Part shown: one piece after another, positions 7,873 to 16,498 of the stretch
How the letters are laid out: each line of letters starts with the position of its first letter
Position numbering within the stretch: position 1 is the stretch's first letter
NCBI GenBank assembly: GCA_033722295.1
Contig: JAWVZH010000031.1
Span: 1-23,593 of the forward strand
Source of the DNA: JAWVZH01 sp033722295
Lineage (GTDB): Bacteria; Bacteroidota; Bacteroidia; Chitinophagales; Saprospiraceae
Length of the DNA: 23,593 bases
Direction: 5' to 3'
Program-made: the position numbers and the translations under genes
Notes under the pieces: model-generated
What the model was told of the DNA's origin: nothing
The model's database searches: none
What the model saw: the letters and a program-made list of their open reading frames with translations, nothing else

Positions 7873-9186
7873 TTAATTGAATTTTCTTTTCAAAAACCAG
7901 GAATTATCATTGAACGTAGCACTCAAGGTGAGACCGAAATAGTCCTCGGTAATGAAATCTGCCGAGGTCTTTCTGTACTCAAAGCCCAGGTGAACAAACG
8001 ATATCTGGCGTAAATAATAGAACGGCATCGTCATGCCAGCATGGACCTTCGTCGTCGATACGGCGTCGCCATTAAATGTTCTTCCATCCTGTATGTACTG
8101 AAAACCAGCTTTGTAGGCGACTCTTTGGAAATATCTGCCAAAAGCATTTTGATCTGGCAAGAAAGATACACCTGCACCTATCCTCAGCGCATTGCCGAAA
8201 CCACCATTTCCAAAGTCTTCGGATTCATAATTTTCCCAGTCAGAGTATTCCAGGTTAGCACCAAGTTCCCAACGAAGGTCAGGCTCATAAACAAAGCCAA
8301 AACCAATTGCCCCGGGCAAATGTCCGGAACCCTGGATTCCAGACTCGTTGATCAGTGTATCCCGGATACCGGTAACCACGCGAAGCCCATGATACAACTT
8401 CGTACCTGTAGTCGTGAAGTCAGTACCTGCATGACCATACATTCCAATGGTGAAGTATCTCTTACGGTTCTCATTCTCCTCATCCTTGTTAAGGATAAAT
8501 CTGTACTGTGTGCCAAGCCGCCACCGAAAACCATTGAGATTGATATCATCTTCGAAAATATTCCTGAGGGCATCCGTCTGATCTTCAAATATGACCGTTC
8601 GATTGGCGGAAATATTGCCAAAAAACAGCCCTATATCCAGGCCCACAGAGAAGTTTTTATATCTGTAGGCATTAAGCCAGCCCAATTCGTAGGTGCCACC
8701 CCGGCCTTCATAGGACCTGGAAACAGCACCCAAATCTGAAGTCGTATCCGAGATCGCCACGCTATAGCCGACTCGAGTTTTTGCTCTCAGATCAAAACCC
8801 ATGCTCCAACTCGTTGTATTCTGTTTTCTTTCCAGCACCTCACTTATGGAATTACGAAGCGGAAATGCCAGGGTGAGATGCTCCAGATTGCCCTGATTGA
8901 ACTCACCCGATTCTTCATCTACCTGAATATCACTCGTCCCTGCGGTAAAGCCTACATCAAATGCCGTGGACCTCAGATATCCGAGTGAAGCAGGATTGTG
9001 CACATTCACTAGGTTCGCGTCGGCATACCCACCGAAAAGGCCACCACTGAGATTCAGGAAATGTCCGTTATAAGAATGATCATCTCCAATACCAAATCTG
9101 GAAAGCGGCGAATTGATCTTGGGCTGGGCCAACAGTGTGAAGGCCATGAGCATTCCCATCAATGTCACTAACAGTCTATTCTGCAT
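7873..9186 (-). CDS. FadL/PorV-like outer-membrane beta-barrel protein
   Basis: 437 residues with a signal peptide (about 1-21, ending FTLLAQ). The mature start 'INSPLSRFGIGD' is typical of a conserved Bacteroidota barrel family usually found beside coaX. The rest alternates amphipathic strands rich in Gly, Tyr and Phe. The end, 'YFGLTLSATFNDNSWFLKRKFN', is a typical closing strand with a basic tail. Transport of hydrophobic ligands, or a PorV-like shuttle role, would follow from the fold but is not shown. Its ATG lies inside the last codons of coaX (11-base overlap), and its stop is one base before the TPR gene, so these are co-translated neighbours. Confidence 0.8.
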   Translation of the reverse strand: MQNRLLVTLMGMLMAFTLLAQPKINSPLSRFGIGDDHSYNGHFLNLSGGLFGGYADANLVNVHNPASLGYLRSTAFDVGFTAGTSDIQVDEESGEFNQGNLEHLTLAFPLRNSISEVLERKQNTTSWSMGFDLRAKTRVGYSVAISDTTSDLGAVSRSYEGRGGTYELGWLNAYRYKNFSVGLDIGLFFGNISANRTVIFEDQTDALRNIFEDDINLNGFRWRLGTQYRFILNKDEENENRKRYFTIGMYGHAGTDFTTTGTKLYHGLRVVTGIRDTLINESGIQGSGHLPGAIGFGFVYEPDLRWELGANLEYSDWENYESEDFGNGGFGNALRIGAGVSFLPDQNAFGRYFQRVAYKAGFQYIQDGRTFNGDAVSTTKVHAGMTMPFYYLRQISFVHLGFEYRKTSADFITEDYFGLTLSATFNDNSWFLKRKFN

Positions 9187-9901
9187 TATACTTCAAGATT
9201 TCCCGTAAGCCCACATGCAACAAATCGGGTTGCAAAAATATCTTACTGTTTATTTTTTTCGAAATGAATGTAGCATCTCCTCCGGTTAAGATTACGTTAA
9301 GATCTTCCAACTCCGACTTCAATCTTTCTATATATCCCTCGATCTCGCATACAGCACCTTGTGCAGCACCTCTGATCAGGGCTTCCTCAGTATTCCTGCC
9401 GATAGGGTCTTCCCAGTCTTTCAGATTGACAAACGGCAAATTGGCCGTAAAAGTATGCATTGCCTTGAGTCTCATCGCAATTCCCGGACTGATAGCACCA
9501 CCGAGGAATTCACCTTCTCCGTTCAATACATCCATGGTAATGCACGTACCAGCATCCAGGATCAACCACGAAGATGACCTTTTCTTGTTGATCGACCAGG
9601 CTCCGACGGCAAGTGCCATACGGTCTCTTCCGAGAGTTTCCGGGGTTTCATACTTCAGAACAATAGGAAGTGGTGTGTGATGGGTTAGGAAGACGAAATG
9701 TCTCAATGCCTTCATCAACATAACATCATCAACCAGATCACCCGAAACACTGGACACAATAAGCTCTTCTATCGCATATTTATTGACACTCTTCAGAATG
9801 GCTTCCGGTGACCGCTCGATCTCTTTCGTTTCGATCGTGCCATCATCGAAATACAAGCCAAGCTTGGATCTGGAATTTCCTATGTCAAGTCCAGCCTTCA
9901 T
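9176..9901 (-). CDS. coaX: Type III pantothenate kinase
   Basis: 241 residues of the ASKHA-fold CoaX family, which phosphorylates pantothenate in the first step of CoA synthesis. It has the P-loop-like DIGNSRSK at 6-13, GRDR at 91-94 with catalytic Asp93, DAGTCITMD at 116-124, GGAISPG at 134-140, and the ATP-site 'LTGGDA' at 205-210. The first motif has Ser in the place of the usual Thr (DxGNT), a mild variation. The ATG shares its A with the purH stop (TAATG), so coupling is likely. The 3' end overlaps the next gene. Confidence 0.95.
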   Translation of the reverse strand: MKAGLDIGNSRSKLGLYFDDGTIETKEIERSPEAILKSVNKYAIEELIVSSVSGDLVDDVMLMKALRHFVFLTHHTPLPIVLKYETPETLGRDRMALAVGAWSINKKRSSSWLILDAGTCITMDVLNGEGEFLGGAISPGIAMRLKAMHTFTANLPFVNLKDWEDPIGRNTEEALIRGAAQGAVCEIEGYIERLKSELEDLNVILTGGDATFISKKINSKIFLQPDLLHVGLREILKYNAE

Positions 9902-11412
9902 TAATGCTTGAAATGCCTAACACCTGTTTTAACCATGACCAGACCAAGCTCATCACATGTCTCTACACTGGCCTTGTCATTGATAGACCCTCCCGGTTGA
10001 ACAATGGCCTTGACACCGGCCTCCGCACCTAATTCCACGCAATCCGGAAAGGGGAAGAAGGCATCCGAAGCCATCACAGATCCGGAGAGGTTAAAATCCA
10101 TTTTTTCAGCTTTTTCGATGGCTTGCTTGGCCGCATCAACTCTTGAAGTCTGACCGCATCCCATACCAATGAGCTGCTGGCCTTTGGCAAGTACTATCGT
10201 ATTGGACTTGAGATGCTTGACACACTTCAGGGCAAATTCCAGATCATCCAGTTGTGACTCTGACGGAGACAAGGTGGTCATGCATTCAAATTGATCCCTT
10301 TGCTCTATTTGATAATCCCCTTCCTGAATTATAGTACCATCCAGTATGGATTTGTATTGCCACCTTTCCTGTGGATAGTCCTTTAAGAGAAGCAGGATCC
10401 TTTTCTTCTTAGAGGTCAATAGTTTCACAGCATCATCGTCGAAGGCTGGTGCGATCAACACCTCGTAGAACATATTATGGATCTGCTCAGCAGTCTCCTT
10501 ATCTATTCTGCTATTCGAGATCAGGATCCCACCGAAAGCTGATATGGGGTCACCCGCCAGTGCCGCTTTCCACGATTCCAGAACTGTTGATCTCGTTGCT
10601 ATCCCACATGGATTGGTGTGCTTCAGCACTGCAAAGGTGGGGCCATCATTTTCAAATTCCTTCATAAGTTGCAGGGCAGCTTCGACATCCACAAGATTGT
10701 TATAACTCAGAGCCTTACCACTGATCTGCTCAAACAAGTCCAGGTCACCCAGAAAGTGTGCTTTCTGATGAGGATTCTCACCATATCTCAAAGGATGAGC
10801 TTTTTTCTGTATGACGTTCAGGCCTTCAGGTTGGTCCGAGAAATAACCCATGATGGCCTGATCATAATCTGCGCTGACATAAAAGGCATGAGCGGCCAGC
10901 TGCTTTCTCTCCACTAATTCAGAAGAAGGTCCTCTATTCAGAAGCTCCTGTAAGTATTCATACTGAGATTTGTCAGACACGATCATTACATCCCGGAAGT
11001 TCTTCGCAGCCGCTCGTATAAGGGAAATGCCTCCTATATCTATTTTCTCTATGATCTCTGTTTCAGAATCGGTTTGGGCGACGGTCTCTTTAAAAGGATA
11101 GAGGTCGACGATGACCAGGTCGATCGGAGGAATATCGTATGCTTCCAATTGTTTCATGTGATCATCTTCTCTTCGTGCCAGGATCCCTCCAAACACCTTG
11201 GGATGCAATGTTTTTACCCTGCCATCCAGTATAGAGGGATAGGACGTCAGGTCTTCAACAGCATGGACGTCAACACCCAGGGATTCGATAAATTTCTGGG
11301 TGCCACCGGTTGAATAGATCTTTACATTGTGAGCTTCCAGTTGGCGTATGATGGGTTCAAGACCGTCCTTGTGGAATACTGAAATGAGCGCGGTACGTAT
11401 TGGCCTTTTCAT
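9901..11412 (-). CDS. purH: Bifunctional AICAR transformylase / IMP cyclohydrolase
   Basis: 503 residues, full length for PurH, which carries out the last two steps of purine synthesis to IMP. The N-terminal MGS-like cyclohydrolase half shows 'YSTGGTQ' (33-39) and 'DGRVKTLHPKVFGGIL' (63-78). The transformylase half shows 'LRYGENPHQ' (208-216) and catalytic Lys264-His265 in KHTNPCG. It is first in a minus-strand unit with coaX, the barrel and TPR paralogue B. A consensus -7 box lies about 20 bases before the start. No purine riboswitch-like structure is seen in the short leader. Confidence 0.96.
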   Translation of the reverse strand: MKRPIRTALISVFHKDGLEPIIRQLEAHNVKIYSTGGTQKFIESLGVDVHAVEDLTSYPSILDGRVKTLHPKVFGGILARREDDHMKQLEAYDIPPIDLVIVDLYPFKETVAQTDSETEIIEKIDIGGISLIRAAAKNFRDVMIVSDKSQYEYLQELLNRGPSSELVERKQLAAHAFYVSADYDQAIMGYFSDQPEGLNVIQKKAHPLRYGENPHQKAHFLGDLDLFEQISGKALSYNNLVDVEAALQLMKEFENDGPTFAVLKHTNPCGIATRSTVLESWKAALAGDPISAFGGILISNSRIDKETAEQIHNMFYEVLIAPAFDDDAVKLLTSKKKRILLLLKDYPQERWQYKSILDGTIIQEGDYQIEQRDQFECMTTLSPSESQLDDLEFALKCVKHLKSNTIVLAKGQQLIGMGCGQTSRVDAAKQAIEKAEKMDFNLSGSVMASDAFFPFPDCVELGAEAGVKAIVQPGGSINDKASVETCDELGLVMVKTGVRHFKH

Positions 11413-11430
11413 CTGATTTCAATTAATGCG

Positions 11431-11438
11431 CAAAAGTA
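11431..11438 (-). promoter_or_regulatory. Candidate -7 box for the purH unit
   Basis: On the minus strand this reads TACTTTTG, an exact match to TAnnTTTG. It lies 19 bases before the purH ATG, giving a predicted leader of about a dozen bases. A TTTC, one base off TTTG, sits 20 bases upstream at 11459-11462 as a possible -33 element. Confidence 0.5.
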
Positions 11439-11511
11439 TCGATTCAATCTCGCACGAGGAAACTGTGATCCTTTTAATAATGGTAGGGTGCCAATGCGAG
11501 AAATACATTCA

Positions 11512-12105
11512 TCAAGACTGAATCTTCAGATCCAGGATATTACCCATATTATAACATAATCGGCATCTGGGCTCATACTTGTCCTTCTCCCCTACTACGA
11601 TCGTATCCTCTTCTTCTGTCAACCGATATGAATGAGTCGCGAGATTACCACAATGGGGACATATAGCATGGACTTTAGTGATATATTCAGCTATACTTAG
11701 GAGATGTGGCATAGGACCAAACGGCCGGCCCTTGAAATCCATATCCAGTCCGGCGCAGATGACACGAACACCCCGAACAGCTAACTTTTCGCATACCATG
11801 GGTAATTGCTCATCAAAAAATTGTGCTTCGTCAATGCCGACCACCCGGACATCAGGATCGATCTCGAGAATTTGCGACGACCGCCCTACGGACGTCGATT
11901 CCATGAAGTTCTCATCGTGGGAGACTACACTGTCCAGTTCATAACGGCTATCCTTTGAAGGTTTAAAGATGACCACTTTCTGATTAGCGATCCTCGCGCG
12001 CCTGACGCGCCTCAGCAATTCTTCCGTCTTACCCGAAAACATGGACCCGCAGATCACTTCGATCCATCCGCTCCTTTGTCCACGAAAACTGGGCTCTAAA
12101 AACAT
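11512..12105 (-). CDS. tdk: Thymidine kinase, type II
   Basis: 197 residues. Thymidine salvage enzyme of the tetrameric TK1-like family. P-loop GSMFSGKT at 20-27; DEAQ at 92-95 with catalytic Glu93; 'AGLDMDFKGRPFGPMP' at 118-133. The zinc ribbon is Cys149-x2-Cys152 and Cys181-x2-Cys184. The lasso region carries the thymidine-binding Tyr177 neighbourhood (KYEPRC). It appears monocistronic: a ~100-base gap separates it from purH and it diverges from the gene at 12265. Confidence 0.95.
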   Translation of the reverse strand: MFLEPSFRGQRSGWIEVICGSMFSGKTEELLRRVRRARIANQKVVIFKPSKDSRYELDSVVSHDENFMESTSVGRSSQILEIDPDVRVVGIDEAQFFDEQLPMVCEKLAVRGVRVICAGLDMDFKGRPFGPMPHLLSIAEYITKVHAICPHCGNLATHSYRLTEEEDTIVVGEKDKYEPRCRLCYNMGNILDLKIQS

Positions 12106-12182
12106 GACTCAATTTTAAGGCTAATATTTAAAAAATCGACATATGTAGGTATAAAATGATCATTATTCCACAACCTTTACGT

Positions 12183-12190
12183 TACTTTTG
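12183..12190 (+). promoter_or_regulatory. Candidate -7 box for the gene at 12265
   Basis: TACTTTTG matches TAnnTTTG exactly, 75 bases before the next plus-strand ATG, implying a leader of about 65-70 bases. No clear -33 TTG is visible. It lies in the AT-rich divergent space with tdk. Confidence 0.45.
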
Positions 12191-12264
12191 CATTGCAAAA
12201 ATTACCCTTACGCCATAAGATTCCAATGTCAAGGGACGTTATTCACTATCAACAATGAGGGAGT

Positions 12265-12930
12265 ATGGATTTTAACCGCATAAAATTACAACTGAAAAAG
12301 ATCACCAGAACCGTCGACATGATCGAGGCCGACGGTCAGATCACAAAATTGGAGATGGACCTTCTCAGGGACTACATCCGGAAACTCTATGAATATACCA
12401 ATAGAGAAGTTGAACAGGAGTCACAGTCATCAAAATCCAAAGGCCCTACAGAGAGTTCTACACCGCAATCACCAGGACGATCTGAAAACGGCTCCAGTAA
12501 GGAAATAGAGCCTGATACCGATAAGGGGAAAAATAAAGAGGTGGCCACGGTCAGTGATTCTTCGAAAGACCTGTCTGCTGATACCGAACCTTCAAAAAGC
12601 CGCACCGAAAGTATACCACAGGAGATACTCGAATTGTTCGAGGAAGAAGAGGCTACCGAGCTTTCGGAGAAGCTCAGTAAGATGGCGATCAATGATATTG
12701 AGAAATCGATGAGCATCAATGAAAAGATCTTTACGATCAATGAACTATTCGATGGCAACAGCCAGGAGTTCAGGGCTTGTCTGAGCAAATTGGATCAACT
12801 CAACGATTACGACAGGGCGGTCAGTTATTTGTCAAAAGACGTTGCAGCCAAGTATGAATGGGCAGATGAATCCAAAAGGAAAAAAGCGCTCAATTTCATA
12901 CAACTCGTCCACAGGAAATTCAGGTCCTAA
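12265..12930 (+). CDS. Bacteroidota conserved hypothetical, cytoplasmic
   Basis: 221 residues without signal peptide or membrane segment. Three parts are visible. First, an N-terminal helical segment (1-45). Second, a long low-complexity Ser/Lys/Glu/Pro linker (~50-120). Third, a compact acidic-to-basic C-terminal domain (~125-221) containing 'SINEKIFTINELFDGNSQEF' followed by 'YLSKDVAAKYEWADESKRKKALNFIQLVHRKF'. I recognise that last domain as recurrent in Bacteroidota hypotheticals, without a known function. A GAGGGAG lies just before the ATG and supports this start. The rhomboid gene follows 70 bases later on the same strand. Confidence 0.75.
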   Translation: MDFNRIKLQLKKITRTVDMIEADGQITKLEMDLLRDYIRKLYEYTNREVEQESQSSKSKGPTESSTPQSPGRSENGSSKEIEPDTDKGKNKEVATVSDSSKDLSADTEPSKSRTESIPQEILELFEEEEATELSEKLSKMAINDIEKSMSINEKIFTINELFDGNSQEFRACLSKLDQLNDYDRAVSYLSKDVAAKYEWADESKRKKALNFIQLVHRKFRS

Positions 12931-13000
12931 GAATTCGGTCATCCTGAACAACCTCCATTAAACAGAAACCATAGCAAGGTAATTTTCGTTTCTTAGTCTG

Positions 13001-13711
13001 ATGGCGTGGAACAAACGCGATATTAAAGCAGCTCTCAAGATTCCTGCACTTTTCTGCGGTTTCATAATCGGGGTACATATAATCAATGTGTTGACCGGAA
13101 TGCAGTTGAATATCTTCGGTGTATTTCCACGCGACATTTACGGTCTACCAGGTATAATTACCTCACCGCTCATACATGGCAGTTTTCAGCATCTGTTCTC
13201 AAACGTCATTACGTTGTTCACAATGATGTTCGTCATACTGCTCTTCTATCCACGAGTAGCCGTGAGCTCTTTTGTCCTCATTTATGTGTTGACGGGTCTT
13301 TCAGTATGGCTATTGGCAAGATCCGTGTTTCATATTGGAGCTAGTGGAGTAGTCTATGGCCTGATCTCCTTCGTGTTCTGGCTCGGCATTTTCCGGAGAA
13401 GCATCAAATCCATTGTTCTTGCCCTTATCATGATATTCATGTATCACGGCTATTTCGCTGGGATACTGCCAAACCAGGAAGGCATAAGTTGGGAAAGTCA
13501 TCTCCTTGGTGGGCTTGTCGGTATCTTTGTTGCTTTTGTAAAGAAAGGAGAGGTAGAAGAAGATGAGGTCGACAAACCCTATGACTGGGAGCTTGAGGAG
13601 GAAGAAAAGGAACCCTTCCTTCCCAGGGACGCTTTTGATAAAACCAAGGAAGAAAGAGCTCGCGAGAATTATTTTGACTATTGGAATCAGGATGACACCT
13701 GGTCAAAATAA
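13001..13711 (+). CDS. Rhomboid family intramembrane serine protease
   Basis: 236 residues with six predicted membrane segments in the first ~180. The catalytic dyad is visible: Ser115 in HIGASG (GxSG) and His167 in 'WESHLLGG'. The TM2 motif 'SPLIHGSFQHLFSN' supplies the conserved His64 and oxyanion Asn68. The family cleaves transmembrane substrates in the inner membrane. After residue 180 comes a ~55-residue soluble tail that is highly acidic (EVEEDEVD, ELEEEEKE), not part of the protease core. The substrate is unknown. It converges with the small gene at 13750. Confidence 0.9.
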   Translation: MAWNKRDIKAALKIPALFCGFIIGVHIINVLTGMQLNIFGVFPRDIYGLPGIITSPLIHGSFQHLFSNVITLFTMMFVILLFYPRVAVSSFVLIYVLTGLSVWLLARSVFHIGASGVVYGLISFVFWLGIFRRSIKSIVLALIMIFMYHGYFAGILPNQEGISWESHLLGGLVGIFVAFVKKGEVEEDEVDKPYDWELEEEEKEPFLPRDAFDKTKEERARENYFDYWNQDDTWSK

Positions 13712-13749
13712 CCGATCTATTCAATATTTGCCTTAATTAATTTCGCGGA

Positions 13750-14115
13750 CTAGTCTTCATCCTGATCGGCCATCTTGTTCAAAAGGGTCTCAGATTCACC
13801 AACAGGCTCATCAGAAGTAGTCAGATAAAAACTGTCATCTTCATAATTGTAGAAAAAGAAGAGTGGTTGTTCGTTCCTCAAGATATCTATGAAGGCCGGA
13901 TATTTATCAGCTCTCAGATAGATGAAAAAGTGCTTTTTGCCACCTACCTCACGAATGAAGTTTTCCTTCATGTAATTCTTGCAGAATCGCAGATAAGCCT
14001 TGCCAGAAGGTAATGTAAGGTCAAGGCCGTAGTCCGTTTGTTCGCCTTCGAACTTCTTACCGTAGAGGAAGACTTTATATTTATCGAACTCTTCAATAAT
14101 AAATTTTTGACTCAT
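13750..14115 (-). CDS. Small hypothetical protein (121 aa)
   Basis: Not recognised. It has no signal peptide or membrane segment. It is rich in aromatic residues and alternating strands ('KYKVFLYGKKF', 'KKHFFIYLRADKYP', 'PLFFFYNYEDDSFYLTT') and ends in an acidic tail (MADQDED). A small beta-rich cytoplasmic protein is likely. The coding pattern is clean and the start ATG follows an AT-rich leader. TACTTTTA, 7 of 8 to the -7 consensus, lies about 20 bases upstream on the minus strand. It follows murQ by 99 bases and may be a separate unit. Confidence 0.65.
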   Translation of the reverse strand: MSQKFIIEEFDKYKVFLYGKKFEGEQTDYGLDLTLPSGKAYLRFCKNYMKENFIREVGGKKHFFIYLRADKYPAFIDILRNEQPLFFFYNYEDDSFYLTTSDEPVGESETLLNKMADQDED

Positions 14116-14214
14116 GTTTAGATGATTGTTTTTTTAAAAGTAATTTTTCAAATTCAGAATGAAAGCCAGTATGATCCAAACGGACTTATTTCAATGATAA
14201 AGATAAAACCCAAT

Positions 14215-15024
14215 TCAGAGTTGCTTGTTCCATGCCTCAATGGCTTTCCTCACACTTCCATGTTGAATTAACATTTCTTTCGATTTTTCAAGACTCAGCC
14301 CCGTTTCACGTCCGACGAGGCGGATACCCCTTTCCACCAGTTTATTATTGGATAACTGCATATCTACCATCTTGTTATCCTTTACACGGCCTAGCCTGAT
14401 CATAACCGATGTCGTGATCATATTTAGTACCATCTTCTGAGCAGTGCCCGATTTCATCCTGGTACTGCCGGTTACGAATTCGGGACCAACGATGACTTCC
14501 ACAGGAAAATCCGAATGCTGAGCAACAGGTGTGTCGGGATTACAAGTAACACAACCTGTGGTGATCCCATTTGATCTGCAGTCTCTGAGTCCGCCTACCA
14601 CATATGGAGTTGTACCAGAGGCGGCAATTCCAACCACCGTATCCAGATCGTCAATGGCATACATCCTAAGATCCTTCCAGGCCTGAGAGTCATCATCTTC
14701 GGCATGCTCCACAGCTTTCCGGATCGCACCATCGCCACCAGCAATAATGCCTATAACCCAGTTATCCGGGACGCCGAACGTCGGAGGGCATTCCGAAGCA
14801 TCCAGTATACCCAATCTCCCACTCGTTCCTGCTCCGATATAGAATAAACGCCCTCCGGCCTCCATCTTGGGAATAATTGACTCGATGAGTGGAACTATCT
14901 GAGGTATTGAATCTCGAACGACAGGAGCCACCTTTTGGTCTTCCTGATTGATCCATTCTGTCAATTGGCGCACGGATTGCTGTTCGAGATTATGATAATG
15001 AGAATCTTGTTCGGTAATCTTCAT
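14215..15024 (-). CDS. murQ: N-acetylmuramic acid 6-phosphate etherase
   Basis: MurQ cleaves the lactyl ether of MurNAc-6-P to give GlcNAc-6-P and D-lactate, for cell-wall sugar recycling. It has a SIS fold with 'FYIGAGTSGRLGILDASECPPTFG' split around the active site. In numbering from the longer frame (ATG at 15036, 273 residues) the catalytic acids are Glu82 and Glu113 (AEDD), spaced as in E. coli. 'GPEFVTGSTRMKSGTAQK' is the family signature. I chose the ATG at 15022-15024 (269 residues): it overlaps the symporter stop as ATGA and has GGAG upstream. It is slightly shorter than E. coli MurQ at the C-terminus. Confidence 0.94.
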   Translation of the reverse strand: MKITEQDSHYHNLEQQSVRQLTEWINQEDQKVAPVVRDSIPQIVPLIESIIPKMEAGGRLFYIGAGTSGRLGILDASECPPTFGVPDNWVIGIIAGGDGAIRKAVEHAEDDDSQAWKDLRMYAIDDLDTVVGIAASGTTPYVVGGLRDCRSNGITTGCVTCNPDTPVAQHSDFPVEVIVGPEFVTGSTRMKSGTAQKMVLNMITTSVMIRLGRVKDNKMVDMQLSNNKLVERGIRLVGRETGLSLEKSKEMLIQHGSVRKAIEAWNKQL

Positions 15025-16490
15025 GACCTGCTCCATTTTAAAGACAATAGCAATCCCGCAAAAGATAAGATTCCGTTCAACAATAAATTGAGAAAACCCA
15101 GTTCAAATCCGCAAAATAGATCATTTGCATCTAGCCAGAAAGTCAGAATCGGTGCCAGTATGCAAGTGATCGCCACACCTCTGCCATCCATCTGTTTATA
15201 CCCAAAGATCAGGGCAAAGGTGAATAGCCCCAGGATCGGGCCATAGGTATATCCTGCAGCCTTGAACAGTCCATTGATGACAGCATCGCTGTTGACCCAA
15301 TGAAAGACCACTATGATAAGGAAAAGGACGATGGAAAATCCGAGATGAACCATCCACCTTGTCCTCTTTTCATTTCCAGCCTCCTGACTCCGCAGAGTGT
15401 GAAGTCCCAGGAAATCCACACAAAATGAAGTGGTCAATGAGGTCAAAGCCGAATCTGCTGTAGAATAGGCCGCAGCGATCAGCCCGATCACAAAGACGAT
15501 AGAAATGAACGGCGACAACTGCTCCAGGGCGATCATTGGATAAAGTTGATCCGTACGCTCAGGGATTGCCAGTCCCTTGGCATTCGCAAAAATGTAGAGC
15601 ATGGCTCCAAGAGAAAGGAAAATAAGGTTGACAACCACAAGGATGAGGGAAAAGGTCGTCATATTGAGCTGGGCTTCCCTAATATTCCGGCAGGTCAGAT
15701 TCTTTTGCATCATATCCTGGTCCAGTCCCGTCATCACCACGGTGATCAGTGCGCCTGCAATGAACTGCTTGAAAAAATTGTTGGGATCTTCCCAGCCGCC
15801 TTCAAAGAAAAATATTCGATCATAATCACTCTGGGCGATCAGGTCTATAAATCCCAGGGTAGTTCCCGTGAGAAATTGACTGATTGAAACGAGAGTCAGG
15901 ATGACAGCCAATATCATGAAAGTCGTCTGAAGTGTATCGGTCCAGACGATGGTTTTTATGCCACCCTGGAATGTATAGATCCAGATAAGAATGATGGTTG
16001 CTCCCACCGTTGCCCAAAATGGTACGCCCAAAGGAGCGAATATGAAAATATCGAGTACCAGAGCAACTAAATACAATCTAAAGGCAGCGCCGATGCTACG
16101 GGAAATTAAAAAGTAGGCAGCCCCCATCTTATAAGAGGTCCACCCCAGGCGCTCATTGAGAAATTCGTATATGGTTGTCACATTGAGGCGATAGTAGATC
16201 GGAAGCAATACGATAGAGATGAATGCATAGCCAACTACATACCCGAAAACCATCTGCATATATGAAAAAGCCTCATTTGCACCACCGGCACCGACTACAC
16301 CCGGAATAGATATAAAAGTGACCCCGCTCAATGAAGCACCGATCATCCCAAATGCCACCACATACCAGGGTGACTGTCGGTTGGCCGTGAAGAAAGTGGC
16401 ATTATCTGCACGACCGCGCGTCCTCAGTGAGATAAGGTATAAAACAAGAAAATAAGAGGCTATAACAATGAGGACTACAACTGGACTCAT
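15021..16490 (-). CDS. SSS-family sodium:solute symporter, possible MurNAc importer
   Basis: 489 residues, about 13 membrane helices and no large soluble domain: a sodium/solute symporter of the LeuT-fold SSS family. Typical stretches are 'GMIGASLSGVTFISIPG' (TM1 region), 'YRLNVTTIYEFLNERLG', and 'GLIAAAYSTADSALTSLTTS', whose Ser/Thr-rich helix holds the sodium site in this family. The substrate cannot be read from sequence. The 4-base ATGA overlap with murQ suggests a MurNAc or related sugar. upp lies 8 bases upstream, so a nucleobase substrate is a weaker alternative. Confidence 0.88.
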   Translation of the reverse strand: MSPVVVLIVIASYFLVLYLISLRTRGRADNATFFTANRQSPWYVVAFGMIGASLSGVTFISIPGVVGAGGANEAFSYMQMVFGYVVGYAFISIVLLPIYYRLNVTTIYEFLNERLGWTSYKMGAAYFLISRSIGAAFRLYLVALVLDIFIFAPLGVPFWATVGATIILIWIYTFQGGIKTIVWTDTLQTTFMILAVILTLVSISQFLTGTTLGFIDLIAQSDYDRIFFFEGGWEDPNNFFKQFIAGALITVVMTGLDQDMMQKNLTCRNIREAQLNMTTFSLILVVVNLIFLSLGAMLYIFANAKGLAIPERTDQLYPMIALEQLSPFISIVFVIGLIAAAYSTADSALTSLTTSFCVDFLGLHTLRSQEAGNEKRTRWMVHLGFSIVLFLIIVVFHWVNSDAVINGLFKAAGYTYGPILGLFTFALIFGYKQMDGRGVAITCILAPILTFWLDANDLFCGFELGFLNLLLNGILSFAGLLLSLKWSRS

Positions 16491-16498
16491 CTAGATCG

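Noticed and set aside
8041..8739. 232-residue plus-strand open frame opposite the outer-membrane barrel gene
   Set aside because: It lies entirely antisense to a barrel with a signal peptide and family motifs; the translation has no domain or export signal.
11413..11511. Purine riboswitch or other structured leader for purH
   Set aside because: The -7 box sits 19 bases from the start codon, which leaves no room for a riboswitch, and no purine-aptamer pairing is visible.
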